From assembly GCA_028696495.1 (NCBI GenBank), contig JAQVGY010000001.1, positions 1-64,000 of the forward strand: a stretch of 64,000 nucleotides of DNA. The letters are read 5' to 3'. A model generated the notes under the pieces. It was not told where the DNA came from and did no database searches. It saw only the letters and a list, made by a program, of their open reading frames with translations. Positions 17,493-25,602 of the stretch are shown one piece after another. Positions within the stretch are counted from its first letter, which is position 1. Every line of letters starts with the position of its first letter. This DNA comes from Atribacterota bacterium (GTDB lineage: Bacteria; Atribacterota; Phoenicimicrobiia; Phoenicimicrobiales; Stramentimicrobiaceae). Position numbers and translations under genes: made by a program.

Positions 17493-17708
17493 CTATAACC
17501 GGTAAACAATTCTTCCTCGACTCAAGTCATATGGAGATATTTCCACTTTCACTCTATCTCCAGGCAATATACGAATAAAATTCATCCTGATTTTCCCGGA
17601 TATATGGGCTAATATTTCACATCCATTCTCTAACTCAACTTTAAAATAAGTATTGGGTAAAGCTTGAGTTACTCTTCCTTTCATTTCTACATATTTTTCC
17701 TTGCCCAT
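17493..17708 (-). CDS. infA: translation initiation factor IF-1
   Basis: IF-1 occupies the ribosomal A site during initiation. The 71-residue OB-fold protein shows the family segments ALPNTYFKVELENG, LAHISGKIRMNFIRI and YDLSRGRIVYR. It lies between map and rpmJ. The 157-base gap to rpmJ is AT-rich, and I found no convincing promoter or structure in it. Confidence 0.98.
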   Translation of the reverse strand: MGKEKYVEMKGRVTQALPNTYFKVELENGCEILAHISGKIRMNFIRILPGDRVKVEISPYDLSRGRIVYRL

Positions 17709-17754
17709 TTTCTTCTCCTATTAATAGATAAAATAATTTTAATAAAATTATTAC

Positions 17755-18516
17755 TTAATCCCAAATTGTCAATATTTCATTTCCTTCTTCATAAATAGCG
17801 ATAGTATGTTCAAAGTGTGCAGATAAGCTACCATCAAAAGTCTTTACCGTCCATCTATCGCTACTGCTAACTGTTCTGCAATCTCCTTGATTTAACATGG
17901 GCTCAATGGCGATAACCATCCCTTTTTCTAATTTTAATCCCGTTCCTGGTTTCCCATAATTAGGGATTTGGGGGTCTTCATGAACCATTAATCCAACGCC
18001 ATGACCTACATATTCCCTGACCACAGAAAAATTATTTTTTTCGGCAAGTGACTGAATTGCATATGATATATCTCCAATATAATTACCCGCTATTGCCTTT
18101 TTTATTCCTGCCAACAAACATTCTCTTGTTGTATGAATTAGTTTTTTTGCTTTATCATCTATTCTGCCTACCCCAAATGTCGCTGCCATATCACCAAAGT
18201 ATCCATCAAGATTGGTACCAATATCAATACTAACGATATCACCTTCTTTTAGAACTCTATTTCCTGGTATACCATGTACTATTTCATCATTTATGGAAAT
18301 ACATGCCGATGCCGGAAATTCATCTCCTTTCGGTCCATACCCTTTAAAAGATGGTATCCCTCCATATTTCCTAATAAATGCCTCTGCTGCCAGGTCTAAT
18401 TGTATAGTTTTTAAACCTGGCTTTATTTTATCAGCAATATATTTTAAAGTATTTGCAGTGAGCTGGCAACTTTTCTTAATTTTTTGAATTTCTTTATCTG
18501 TCTTTATAATTACCAT
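17755..18516 (-). CDS. map: methionine aminopeptidase, type I
   Basis: Map removes the initiator methionine from nascent proteins. The 253-residue enzyme has the five metal ligands of the pita-bread fold in recognisable contexts: SIDIGTNLDGYFGDMAATF (two Asp), the His in GHGVGLMVHE, then the Glu in IAIEPM and a final Glu near HFEHTIA. Its start overlaps the adk stop by seven bases, so translation is probably coupled. The adk-map-infA order is standard. Confidence 0.97.
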   Translation of the reverse strand: MVIIKTDKEIQKIKKSCQLTANTLKYIADKIKPGLKTIQLDLAAEAFIRKYGGIPSFKGYGPKGDEFPASACISINDEIVHGIPGNRVLKEGDIVSIDIGTNLDGYFGDMAATFGVGRIDDKAKKLIHTTRECLLAGIKKAIAGNYIGDISYAIQSLAEKNNFSVVREYVGHGVGLMVHEDPQIPNYGKPGTGLKLEKGMVIAIEPMLNQGDCRTVSSSDRWTVKTFDGSLSAHFEHTIAIYEEGNEILTIWD

Positions 18517-19184
18517 AATTTGCTATTTTTAATGACACCTATTTCTGTTAATCTATTCCATAGAATTTTAAATCTATCTTCTAAATCCTGGTCAGCATTG
18601 ATTTTAGTTAAAATATTCATTTTTTCATAATAACTAATCAAGGGTGATGTTTCTTCATTATAAACATCTATTCTCTTTTTTATGGTTTCCTCCTGGTCAT
18701 CTACTCTTTGAATCAATTTTCCGCCACATTTATTGCAAAGGTCAGCCTTTTCAGGAGGGTCATATTTAAGATTATATATCGCTCCACACCTGGTACAAAC
18801 TCTTCTTGCTGATAAACGATTAATAATTGTTTCATAAGAAATATCAAAGTAAAAAACCTGGTCAATGTCTTTATTTAATCTTTTAAAAACCAGATCAAGT
18901 GCCTTAGCCTGATTGATTGTCCTTGGAAAACCATCAAAAATGAAACCTTTTTCACAATCAGACTCCGTAATTCTGTCCTCTACAATTTTTATAATATATT
19001 CATCAGGTACTAATTTGCCCGATACAACATAACTTTTAGCTTTTTCTCCTAAATCAGAACCTGATTCAATAGCTTTTCTTAAAATATCACCCGTAGCAAT
19101 TACCGGAATTGGAACAAGACTGTTAATCTTATCAGCAATAGTCCCTTTCCCTGCCCCAGGAGGACCCAATAAAATGATTATCAT
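18510..19184 (-). CDS. adk: adenylate kinase (zinc-lid form)
   Basis: Adk balances adenine nucleotides (ATP + AMP to 2 ADP). The P-loop GPPGAGKG is at residues 7-14. The LID domain holds four cysteines (130, 133, 150, 153), so it is the zinc-stabilised type common in Gram-positive bacteria. The GFPRT motif is at about residues 85-89. At 224 residues it is a normal long-form kinase. It follows secY by 40 bases. Confidence 0.98.
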   Translation of the reverse strand: MIIILLGPPGAGKGTIADKINSLVPIPVIATGDILRKAIESGSDLGEKAKSYVVSGKLVPDEYIIKIVEDRITESDCEKGFIFDGFPRTINQAKALDLVFKRLNKDIDQVFYFDISYETIINRLSARRVCTRCGAIYNLKYDPPEKADLCNKCGGKLIQRVDDQEETIKKRIDVYNEETSPLISYYEKMNILTKINADQDLEDRFKILWNRLTEIGVIKNSKLW

Positions 19185-19224
19185 CTATCATTCCTTATTT
19201 AACTTATTTTACAATTATAAATTA

Positions 19225-20490
19225 TTATTTTATAAATCCTTCGTAATGTCTCATCAACATATGAGATTCAATCTGTTCAACTGTTTCAAGAGCAACACCG
19301 ACCATAATAATAACTGAGGTGCCACCAAAATAGATAGTGGTAATACCTGTAATCTCTATTAGTATATTTGGCAAGATTGCAATGATGGCTAAAAATATTG
19401 CGCCACTTAAAGTTATCCGGGTCATTATATTGTCAATATACATTGCAGTAGCTTTACCTGGCCTTCTCCCCGGGATAAATCCCCCATATTTTTTAATATT
19501 GTCAGAGAGATTTTGTGGATTAAAGGTAATCGCGGTGTAAAAGAAAGTAAATACAATAATTAATATGGCATATAGGGTCAAGTACAACGTTGTTCCAGGC
19601 GAAAGAGCCTGGGCTATTTTTTGCATAAATGTAGAACCCTGAAAAAATTGAGCCAGGGTTCCAGGGAATATTAAGATAGCTGAAGCAAAAATAATCGGGA
19701 TAACCCCTGCTTGATTGACTCGTAAAGGAATATGTGTTCCCTGTCCCCCGTATAATTTCCTGCCGATAACTCTTTTGGCATACTGAACTGGTATACGTCT
19801 TTGTCCTTGCTGTATAGCAACTACACCGGCAATAACTAATATAATTACCGCTAATAATGCAATAATAGAAATAAAGCCAACTTCTCCTACTTTAACCAAA
19901 CTCCAGGTTTGAATGATTTCTGTTGGGATTCTGGCAACTATGCCGGTAAATATTATAATTGAAATCCCATTACCAATTCCATAATCACTTATTTGCTCAC
20001 CCAGCCACATCAAAAAACAGGTGCCAGCAGTCAGACTTACTGTTAATAATATTCTAAACATGAGTCCGCTGATAATAAGAACCTGCAGGCTTTCTAACCA
20101 AGCGCTAATACCTACAGCTTGTATCAAGCCCAATACAAGTGTACCATATCTGGTAAGACTATTGATTTTGTTTCTGCCTTCTTCTCCTTCTTTAGCCCAT
20201 TGTTCAAATAAAGGTACCACTGATTGCAATAAAGACATTATAATAGAAGCGTTAATATAAGGCATAATTCCAAGAGCAAATAAGGAAAATCTGCTTAAGG
20301 CACCACCAGCAAAAAGATCAAAGAAACCAAGTATACCACCCTGAGCAAATAGATTTGCCAATGCCTGTTTGTCAATTCCGGGTAATGGTATATGGCTACC
20401 CAGTCTTACTACTATCAACATTGCCATAGTAAATAATAAGCGGTTTTTTAAATCTGGAATTTTAAATATACTTCGAAGCTGTTCCAGCAC
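19225..20490 (-). CDS. secY: protein translocase subunit SecY
   Basis: SecY is the ten-helix pore of the Sec translocon in the cytoplasmic membrane. The 421-residue protein shows the plug-region segment LPGIDKQAL, the FALGIMPYINASIIM helix, the GQGTHIPLRVNQAGVIPIIFA loop and the GFIPGRRPGKAT cytoplasmic loop. The start is GTG directly after the rplO stop, with GAGGTGAT as ribosome site. SecE is encoded separately upstream of nusG. Confidence 0.98.
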   Translation of the reverse strand: MLEQLRSIFKIPDLKNRLLFTMAMLIVVRLGSHIPLPGIDKQALANLFAQGGILGFFDLFAGGALSRFSLFALGIMPYINASIIMSLLQSVVPLFEQWAKEGEEGRNKINSLTRYGTLVLGLIQAVGISAWLESLQVLIISGLMFRILLTVSLTAGTCFLMWLGEQISDYGIGNGISIIIFTGIVARIPTEIIQTWSLVKVGEVGFISIIALLAVIILVIAGVVAIQQGQRRIPVQYAKRVIGRKLYGGQGTHIPLRVNQAGVIPIIFASAILIFPGTLAQFFQGSTFMQKIAQALSPGTTLYLTLYAILIIVFTFFYTAITFNPQNLSDNIKKYGGFIPGRRPGKATAMYIDNIMTRITLSGAIFLAIIAILPNILIEITGITTIYFGGTSVIIMVGVALETVEQIESHMLMRHYEGFIK

Positions 20491-20931
20491 TTATATCACC
20501 TCAACCTTTCCGCCTGCAGATTCTATCTTATTTATTGCTTCTTTACTAAATTTATGGGCTTTAACATTGATTTTTTTATTTATTTCGCCTTTGCTTAAGA
20601 TTTTGAGACCATTCATAATTTTTTTTATCATTCCATCCTCAATTAATCTTTCAGGGGTAATGGTCTCTCCATCATTAAATCTATTTAACTGTTCCACATT
20701 AATAATTGCATATCTCTTACGAAAAACACTACGAAAGCCACGTTTTGGTACTCTTCTGCTTAATGGCATCTGTCCGCCTTCAAAATAGGCACCTATTTTT
20801 GAACCTGAACGACTTCTCTGACCCTTTGTTCCTCTGCCAGCGGTATTACCGTGACCTGATGAATCTCCTCTTCCCACCCTTTTTTTTGATTTTAGGGAAC
20901 CTGAGCTGGGCTTCAAATTATTTATTTCCAT
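20491..20931 (-). CDS. rplO: 50S ribosomal protein L15
   Basis: L15 is a late-assembly protein of the large subunit. The 146-residue protein has the Gly/Arg-rich N-terminal part (KKRVGRGDSSGHGNTAGRGTKGQ begins near residue 17) that threads into 23S rRNA, and the usual C-terminal fold ending SAGGKVEVI. It lies only 23 bases after rpsE. The rpmD gene (L30), which normally sits between these two, is missing. Confidence 0.98.
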   Translation of the reverse strand: MEINNLKPSSGSLKSKKRVGRGDSSGHGNTAGRGTKGQRSRSGSKIGAYFEGGQMPLSRRVPKRGFRSVFRKRYAIINVEQLNRFNDGETITPERLIEDGMIKKIMNGLKILSKGEINKKINVKAHKFSKEAINKIESAGGKVEVI

Positions 20932-20954
20932 TGCAAATCTCCCCTTAGTAAAAA

Positions 20955-21452
20955 TTAAAATATTTTTTCTACCGGAATTCCTCTTAATTTAGCTATTTCT
21001 CTGGCACTTCTTAAACTTAATAAAGCTTTCATGGTAGCTTTGACAACATTTAGCTTATTATTACTTCCCAAAGATTTAGTAAGAATATCCTGTATTCCTG
21101 AAACCTCAATTATTGCCCTAACTGGTCCTCCAGCAATAACACCAGTTCCAGGAGAGGCTGGCCGTAAAATTACTTTTGCACCGCCATGAACTCCAATAAC
21201 AGTATGAGGTATTGTATTATTTTTTATTTTTATTTTATGTATATCATCTTTAGCTCTGGTAACAGCCTTTCTAATAGCATCTGCTACATCTTTTGCTTTT
21301 CCATAACCAATACCAACATTGTCTTTTCCATCACCAACCGTAACCATTGCGCTAAAACTAAATCTTCTTCCACCTTTTACTACCTTGCTAACCCTGTTTA
21401 CAAATATAACGCTTTCTTTAAGCTCTTGTTCTTCAGCACTTACCCTTTGCAC
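20955..21452 (-). CDS. rpsE: 30S ribosomal protein S5
   Basis: S5 helps hold decoding fidelity and mRNA entry in the small subunit. I choose a GTG start at 21452 because AGGAG lies eight bases upstream and the resulting 165 residues match the family length. A TTG at 21476 would add eight residues but has no ribosome site. Motifs VGIGYGKAKDVADAI and ILRPASPGTGVIAGGPVR are typical. A candidate internal promoter lies in the unusually long 162-base gap upstream, between rplR and rpsE. Confidence 0.96.
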   Translation of the reverse strand: MQRVSAEEQELKESVIFVNRVSKVVKGGRRFSFSAMVTVGDGKDNVGIGYGKAKDVADAIRKAVTRAKDDIHKIKIKNNTIPHTVIGVHGGAKVILRPASPGTGVIAGGPVRAIIEVSGIQDILTKSLGSNNKLNVVKATMKALLSLRSAREIAKLRGIPVEKIF

Positions 21453-21509
21453 AAACTCATCTCCTCTCGCAATCAATTTTAAAAAAATATTTTTTATAAC
21501 AGAGTATTA

Positions 21510-21566
21510 CCATATGATAGAGATATCCATTTTAAACCACTTTAATTTGATTCTCAAATCATATGG
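21510..21566. repeat. inverted repeat bracketing the rpsE promoter
   Basis: CCATATGAT (21510-21518) and ATCATATGG (21558-21566) are perfect complementary 9-base arms. One arm abuts the -35 side of the predicted rpsE promoter, and the other lies in the start of its transcript. This spacing would suit a looping repressor or a protein binding two half-sites. No known operator matches that I recognise. Confidence 0.4.
21529..21557 (-). promoter_or_regulatory. candidate internal promoter before rpsE
   Basis: TTGAGA (21552-21557) and TAAAAT (21529-21534) lie 17 bases apart on the minus strand, each matching five of six consensus positions. It would add transcription of rpsE, rplO, secY, adk, map and later genes inside the long ribosomal cluster. 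Confidence 0.6.
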
Positions 21567-21614
21567 AAAATAATTCCTCTATAATGAAATCAAAAGAATT
21601 GTTCCATTTTTGAG

Positions 21615-21962
21615 TTAAAGTTTAATTTGATCTGCCAGTGCTTTTACTCTGCCATGGAATAGATAACCATTTCGATCAAATACAATATTTTTAATTCCTT
21701 TTTCCTTAAGCCGATTATTAAATATTTTACCTGTTATCTCGGCTGATTTAATATTTCCGCCATAACTAACTTCTTTTTTTACCTCAGATTCCAAATTAGA
21801 TATTGAAACAATCGTTGTTCCTGTTTCATCATCAATGGCTTGGGCATATATATGTTTAGCACTGCGAAAAACTGATACTCTAGGTTTTTCAGATGTGCCA
21901 TATATATTTTTTCTAATACTCTTTTTTCTTCTTAATCGAGCATCTCTATTCTTATTTTGCAT
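21615..21962 (-). CDS. rplR: 50S ribosomal protein L18
   Basis: L18 binds 5S rRNA in the central protuberance. I start at the ATG ending at 21962 (MQNKNRDARLRRKK), with AAGGGG about eleven bases upstream. A GTG at 21974 would add four residues and lies too close to that site. The 115-residue protein has the family segments RVSVFRSAKHIYAQAIDD and a C-terminal FDRNGYLFHGRVKALAD. It lies between rplF and rpsE. Confidence 0.97.
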   Translation of the reverse strand: MQNKNRDARLRRKKSIRKNIYGTSEKPRVSVFRSAKHIYAQAIDDETGTTIVSISNLESEVKKEVSYGGNIKSAEITGKIFNNRLKEKGIKNIVFDRNGYLFHGRVKALADQIKL

Positions 21963-22010
21963 TACAATATGCACCCCTTTTCTGTCTTTTCGCCAATTTA
22001 GTGCTAACTA

Positions 22011-22562
22011 CTATTTACCGCCAACAGCGGCTCCAGCCTTTCCAACTTTTCTTCGTATATATTCATCAATATATTTAATACCCTTACCTTTATAAGGTTC
22101 GGGTTTTTTTAGACTTCTAATCTCAGAAGCAATTTTGCCAACTAATTGTTTGTCAGCACCCTTTACTTTGATTGTTTTCTGCTTTTCAACAATAAATTCA
22201 ATTCCTTCAGGTGCTTCTATCTTGATAGGATGTGAAAATCCTAAATTTAACTCCAGATCTTTTCCTTTCAAGTCTGCTCTATATCCCACTCCGTTTATCT
22301 CCAAGACCTTCTCAAATCCCTCGCTCACACCTTTGACCATGTTAAAGATCAGGCTTCTGGTAAGTCCATGGAGAGAACGATATAGCCTCATATTATTTAA
22401 CCGATCTATTATTATTCTTTGTTCCTCAATTTTTATTTTTATGCCAGGAGGTAATTGATGTGTTAATTCATGATTGTCTTTTTTTACTTTTATTGTTCTG
22501 TTGTCAATTTCAACCAATACACCTTCAGGTATTACTATAGGTAATTTACCAATTCTTGACAT
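22011..22562 (-). CDS. rplF: 50S ribosomal protein L6
   Basis: L6 lies near the factor-binding centre of the large subunit. The 183-residue protein begins MSRIGKLPIVIPEGV and shows the two related RNA-binding halves, with the late signature PEPYKGKGIKY near residue 155. AAGGAGGAT lies just before the ATG. It follows rpsH by 109 bases of AT-rich spacer in which I see nothing definite. Confidence 0.98.
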   Translation of the reverse strand: MSRIGKLPIVIPEGVLVEIDNRTIKVKKDNHELTHQLPPGIKIKIEEQRIIIDRLNNMRLYRSLHGLTRSLIFNMVKGVSEGFEKVLEINGVGYRADLKGKDLELNLGFSHPIKIEAPEGIEFIVEKQKTIKVKGADKQLVGKIASEIRSLKKPEPYKGKGIKYIDEYIRRKVGKAGAAVGGK

Positions 22563-22671
22563 ATAATCCTCCTTAAATGCTTAAATGAAAATCTAGTTTA
22601 GTTAATTTAAAATTTGCAAAGCGTATTAAAATCTTTTATGGTAAAAGCCTTATTCGATAAATTAAGTGCTT

Positions 22672-23070
22672 CTACCAGATATAGCACAGGACCTCTCCTC
22701 CAAAATGCCTTTTTTTAGCCTCCTTGCCAGTCATGATTCCCTTTGATGTGGAGAGGATGCTAACTCCCAGTCCTCCTAAAACTTCAGGAATATCTGATTT
22801 ATTCACATAAACCCTTAAACCAGGCTTACTGATTCTTTTTAAATTGGTAATGGTTCTTTGTTTACCTGAATATTTCAATACTATGATAATAACACCCTGT
22901 TTATTATCCTCTTTATAATAGTAATCCAGAATATAGCCTTCTTCTTTTAGTATTCTAGCAATTTCTAATTTAATCTTTGAAGAAGGGATCTCTAATTTTT
23001 CTTTTTTAACTCTATTAGCATTTCTAATTCTGGTAATCATGTCCGCAATAGGATCCGTTACTAAGCCCAT
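22672..23070 (-). CDS. rpsH: 30S ribosomal protein S8
   Basis: S8 is a primary 16S rRNA-binding protein and the spc-operon autoregulator in E. coli. The 132-residue protein begins MGLVTDPIADMITRIRNA and ends with the conserved STSKGIMTGKEAKKRHFGGEVL region. It follows rpsN. The S8 target known from E. coli lies ahead of rplE; I could not recognise an equivalent structure here. Confidence 0.98.
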   Translation of the reverse strand: MGLVTDPIADMITRIRNANRVKKEKLEIPSSKIKLEIARILKEEGYILDYYYKEDNKQGVIIIVLKYSGKQRTITNLKRISKPGLRVYVNKSDIPEVLGGLGVSILSTSKGIMTGKEAKKRHFGGEVLCYIW

Positions 23071-23144
23071 GACTTTTCCTCCTTTCTAGCTATCAAACTG
23101 ATAAATTCTATTTTTTTCTTGTTAAAGCTATTTTAATTTTTTAT

Positions 23145-23330
23145 TTACCAACTCGATTTTTTTATACCAGGTAATTCTCCATTTAATGCCATTTTTCTAA
23201 AGCAAATACGACAAATTCCAAATTTTCTTAGAAAACCTCTTGGCCTGCCGCAAATGTTACAACGGTTGTATTCTCTTACCTTGTATTTTTGTTCTCTACG
23301 TGCTTTAACTACTAAAGCTTTCTTCGCCAC
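23145..23330 (-). CDS. rpsN: 30S ribosomal protein S14, type Z (zinc-binding)
   Basis: This is the short 61-residue S14 typical of Firmicutes and many other phyla. The zinc ligands Cys24, Cys27, Cys40 and Cys43 are intact (CNICGRPRG and CRICFRKMA). It binds the 30S head. It lies between rplE and rpsH with short gaps. The zinc form implies that any zinc-independent S14 would be encoded elsewhere. Confidence 0.98.
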   Translation of the reverse strand: MAKKALVVKARREQKYKVREYNRCNICGRPRGFLRKFGICRICFRKMALNGELPGIKKSSW

Positions 23331-23351
23331 ATCTTATTCCTTCTTTCTTAC

Positions 23352-23900
23352 TTATTCCTCTTTTTGAAAAGGCATGCCTATAAAAGACAACAACTCTTTG
23401 GCTTCCTCGTCTGTCTTGGCATTGGTTACAATGGTAATATTCATACCAAGAGTTGTTTTAACCTTATCAAAATCCATTTCTGGAAATACTAATTGTTCTT
23501 TGATACCTAAAGTATAACTCCCCCTGCCATCGAAAGATTTAGGGGAAGTACCTTGAAAATCACGAATCCTGGCCAGAGCAACATTGATAAGGCGGTCTAA
23601 AAATTCATACATTTTACTACTTCGTAAAGTAACCTTACACCCTACCGGCATTCCTTTTCTAATAGAAAAGTTAGATATCGATTTTCTTGATTTTGTAATT
23701 ATTGGCCTTTGACCGGTAATAGTTGAAATAACATCTGTTGCCTCTTCTATAATCTTTGAATCTTCTCTTGCCCTACCAATTCCCATATTAAGAACAATTT
23801 TTTCAATTTTTGGTACTGCCATTTTATTTTTATAATTAAACTTCTTTATCATTGCCGGAATAACTTCTTGCTCATATTTTTCCTTTATTCTAAGCACCAC
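23352..23900 (-). CDS. rplE: 50S ribosomal protein L5
   Basis: L5 binds 5S rRNA and contacts P-site tRNA through its loop. The 182-residue protein has the family signatures KIVLNMGIG, GQRPIITKSRKSISNFSIRKG and the late LGMNITIVTNAKTDEEAKELL. Two consecutive GTG codons are possible starts, with GGAGGG upstream of both. It follows rplX by 12 bases. Confidence 0.98.
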   Translation of the reverse strand: MVLRIKEKYEQEVIPAMIKKFNYKNKMAVPKIEKIVLNMGIGRAREDSKIIEEATDVISTITGQRPIITKSRKSISNFSIRKGMPVGCKVTLRSSKMYEFLDRLINVALARIRDFQGTSPKSFDGRGSYTLGIKEQLVFPEMDFDKVKTTLGMNITIVTNAKTDEEAKELLSFIGMPFQKEE

Positions 23901-23912
23901 TTATTTACCCTC

Positions 23913-24248
23913 CTAGACCTTATCAATTATTTCTCCACACTTTTTACAAACCCTTACTTTTTTCCCTTCTTTTGTCATTCCTTGTTTAGTGATAGTCGGC
24001 TTATTACATTTATTGCATACTAAACGAATGTTAGAAATATGAATAGGGCCTTCCTGTCTAATAATTCCACCCTGTGGCGACTTTTGGGTAGGCTTCATAT
24101 GCTTTTTCAATAAGTTAATTCCTTCAATGAGTACTCTATCTTTTTTTGGAAATATTTCAATAATTTTCCCTTTTTTCCCTTTATCTTCACCACAGATAAT
24201 CAGGACATTATCCTTTTTCTTTATTATTTTAGTTTTCCCTTTTGCCAT
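23913..24248 (-). CDS. rplX: 50S ribosomal protein L24 with zinc ribbon
   Basis: L24 starts large-subunit assembly near the exit tunnel. The KOW segment CGEDKGKKGKIIEIF (about residues 19-33) is followed by a C-terminal four-cysteine ribbon (Cys78, Cys81, Cys101, Cys104), a variant common in Gram-positive-like bacteria. Two adjacent ATG codons are possible starts; I choose the second, seven bases after AGGAG. It lies between rplN and rplE. Confidence 0.97.
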   Translation of the reverse strand: MAKGKTKIIKKKDNVLIICGEDKGKKGKIIEIFPKKDRVLIEGINLLKKHMKPTQKSPQGGIIRQEGPIHISNIRLVCNKCNKPTITKQGMTKEGKKVRVCKKCGEIIDKV

Positions 24249-24270
24249 CATTATTCTCCTTTCTAATCTG

Positions 24271-24639
24271 CTACAAAACTTCAGGAGCCAGGGAAATAAT
24301 TTTCATAAATTTTTTTTCTTTTAATTCTTTTGCTACTGGCCCAAATATCCTAGTTCCAATTGGTTCATTCTGGTTATTAATAACAACAGCAGCATTATCA
24401 TCAAATCTAATATATGAACCGTCAACACGGCGTATTTCCTTCTTTGTTCTAACTATAACAGCCTTCACTATTTCTCCCTTTTTTGCAGCACCCCCGACAT
24501 TTGCTTCTTTAACTGAAGCCACAATGATTTCACCAATTCGGGCATATCTTTTTTTTGACCCTCCTAAAACCTTTATACATTGAATTTTTTTTGCACCAGA
24601 ATTATCTGCTACCACAAGTCTTGTCTGCATTTGTATCAC
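24271..24639 (-). CDS. rplN: 50S ribosomal protein L14
   Basis: L14 lies at the subunit interface and forms bridges to 16S rRNA. I choose the GTG ending at 24639 because it gives exactly 122 residues (MIQMQTRLVVADNSGAKK), the near-universal L14 length, and GGGAG lies ten bases upstream. An upstream GTG at 24648 would add MAK but sits too close to the ribosome site. The motif IKVLGGSKKRYARIGE is typical. Confidence 0.97.
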   Translation of the reverse strand: MIQMQTRLVVADNSGAKKIQCIKVLGGSKKRYARIGEIIVASVKEANVGGAAKKGEIVKAVIVRTKKEIRRVDGSYIRFDDNAAVVINNQNEPIGTRIFGPVAKELKEKKFMKIISLAPEVL

Positions 24640-24675
24640 TTTTGCCACACTCCCTTATAAATCATGTTAATATAA

Positions 24676-24933
24676 TTATTTTCTCTTTTGAATAATTTCT
24701 GCCACTTCCCATCTCTTTCTTTTACTTAATGGCCTGGTAGAAACTATTCTAACCTTATCTCCTACTTCACAAATGTTCTTTTCATCATGTGCCATAAATC
24801 TGGAACTTCTTCTAATTCTCTTTTTATAAAGTTTATGAGAAACTAGACTGGTCACCTCAATAACAACAGATTTATCCATTGCATTGCTCACTACAACGCC
24901 TATTATACTTTTACCTTCAGTCGAAATAACCAT
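24676..24933 (-). CDS. rpsQ: 30S ribosomal protein S17
   Basis: S17 is an early-binding OB-fold protein of the small subunit. The 85-residue product has GVVVSNAMDKSVVIEV near the N terminus, the KKRIRRSSRFMAHDE loop and EVGDKVRIVSTRPLSKRKRW, all typical. It lies between rpmC and rplN in the usual order. Confidence 0.98.
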   Translation of the reverse strand: MVISTEGKSIIGVVVSNAMDKSVVIEVTSLVSHKLYKKRIRRSSRFMAHDEKNICEVGDKVRIVSTRPLSKRKRWEVAEIIQKRK

Positions 24934-24966
24934 TAAACATCACCTTATCATAATATTTTCAAATTT

Positions 24967-25179
24967 TTAGGAAATAATCTTAGTCCTGTCTTTTAAGTAA
25001 TTCTCTCTTAAAATAGTTTTAACTCTGGCAATATTGTGTTTAACTTCTTTTATTTTCATATAATTACTTAATTGTCCGGTAACTGATTGAAAGCGCAGGC
25101 TAAATAACTCATCTTTTAAATCAACCAACTTTTTTTCTAATTCTTCCTTTGACAAATCTCTTAATTCAATTGCTTTCAT
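24967..25179 (-). CDS. rpmC: 50S ribosomal protein L29
   Basis: L29 lies near the peptide exit and contributes to the docking site for SRP and trigger factor. The 70-residue helical protein begins MKAIELRDLSKEELEKKL and contains LRFQSVTGQLSN and the KHNIARVKTILRE helix, as in other L29 proteins. It starts immediately after the rplP stop, so the two are probably coupled. Confidence 0.97.
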   Translation of the reverse strand: MKAIELRDLSKEELEKKLVDLKDELFSLRFQSVTGQLSNYMKIKEVKHNIARVKTILRENYLKDRTKIIS

Positions 25180-25602
25180 TTATCCCACCACCTGTTCTTC
25201 TCGCTTGGCAAATCTAGTTTTAATTGGTAATTTATGTGAAGCTAATCTCATTGCTTCTCTTGCTAATTCTTCTTCAACTCCACCTAACTCAAACAAAACA
25301 GTGCCAGGCTTTACTACCGCTACCCAAAATTCTGGTGAGCCTTTCCCTTTACCCATTCTCGTTTCAGCAGGTTTTTTAGTAACAGATTTATGAGGAAATA
25401 TTCTAATCCAGACTTTTCCTCCTCTTTTAATGGCATGCGTTATGGCGATTCTTGCAGCTTCAATCTGAGCAGAAGTAAGCCAGGTAGTCTGTAATGCTTG
25501 CAATCCGTATTCCCCAAAGGAAATCAGGTTTCCTTTCTGAGCCTTTCCTTTCATCTTACCGCGATGTATCTTTCTATATTTTGTTCTAGTCGGCTGAAGC
25601 AT
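25180..25602 (-). CDS. rplP: 50S ribosomal protein L16
   Basis: L16 helps position A-site tRNA in the large subunit. The 140-residue protein starts MLQPTRTKYRKIHRGKMKG and has the conserved GRIWI-like stretch KVWIRIFPHKSVTKKPAETRMGKGKG (quoted in part). GGAGG lies seven bases upstream. Its start overlaps the end of rpsC by 17 bases, which indicates tight coupling. Confidence 0.98.
   Translation of the reverse strand: MLQPTRTKYRKIHRGKMKGKAQKGNLISFGEYGLQALQTTWLTSAQIEAARIAITHAIKRGGKVWIRIFPHKSVTKKPAETRMGKGKGSPEFWVAVVKPGTVLFELGGVEEELAREAMRLASHKLPIKTRFAKREEQVVG

Noticed and set aside
21541..21632. TTTAATTTGAT at 21541 and 21622 as a duplicated rplR tail
   Set aside because: The shared stretch is 11 bases of A/T-rich sequence and the match does not extend; chance is sufficient.
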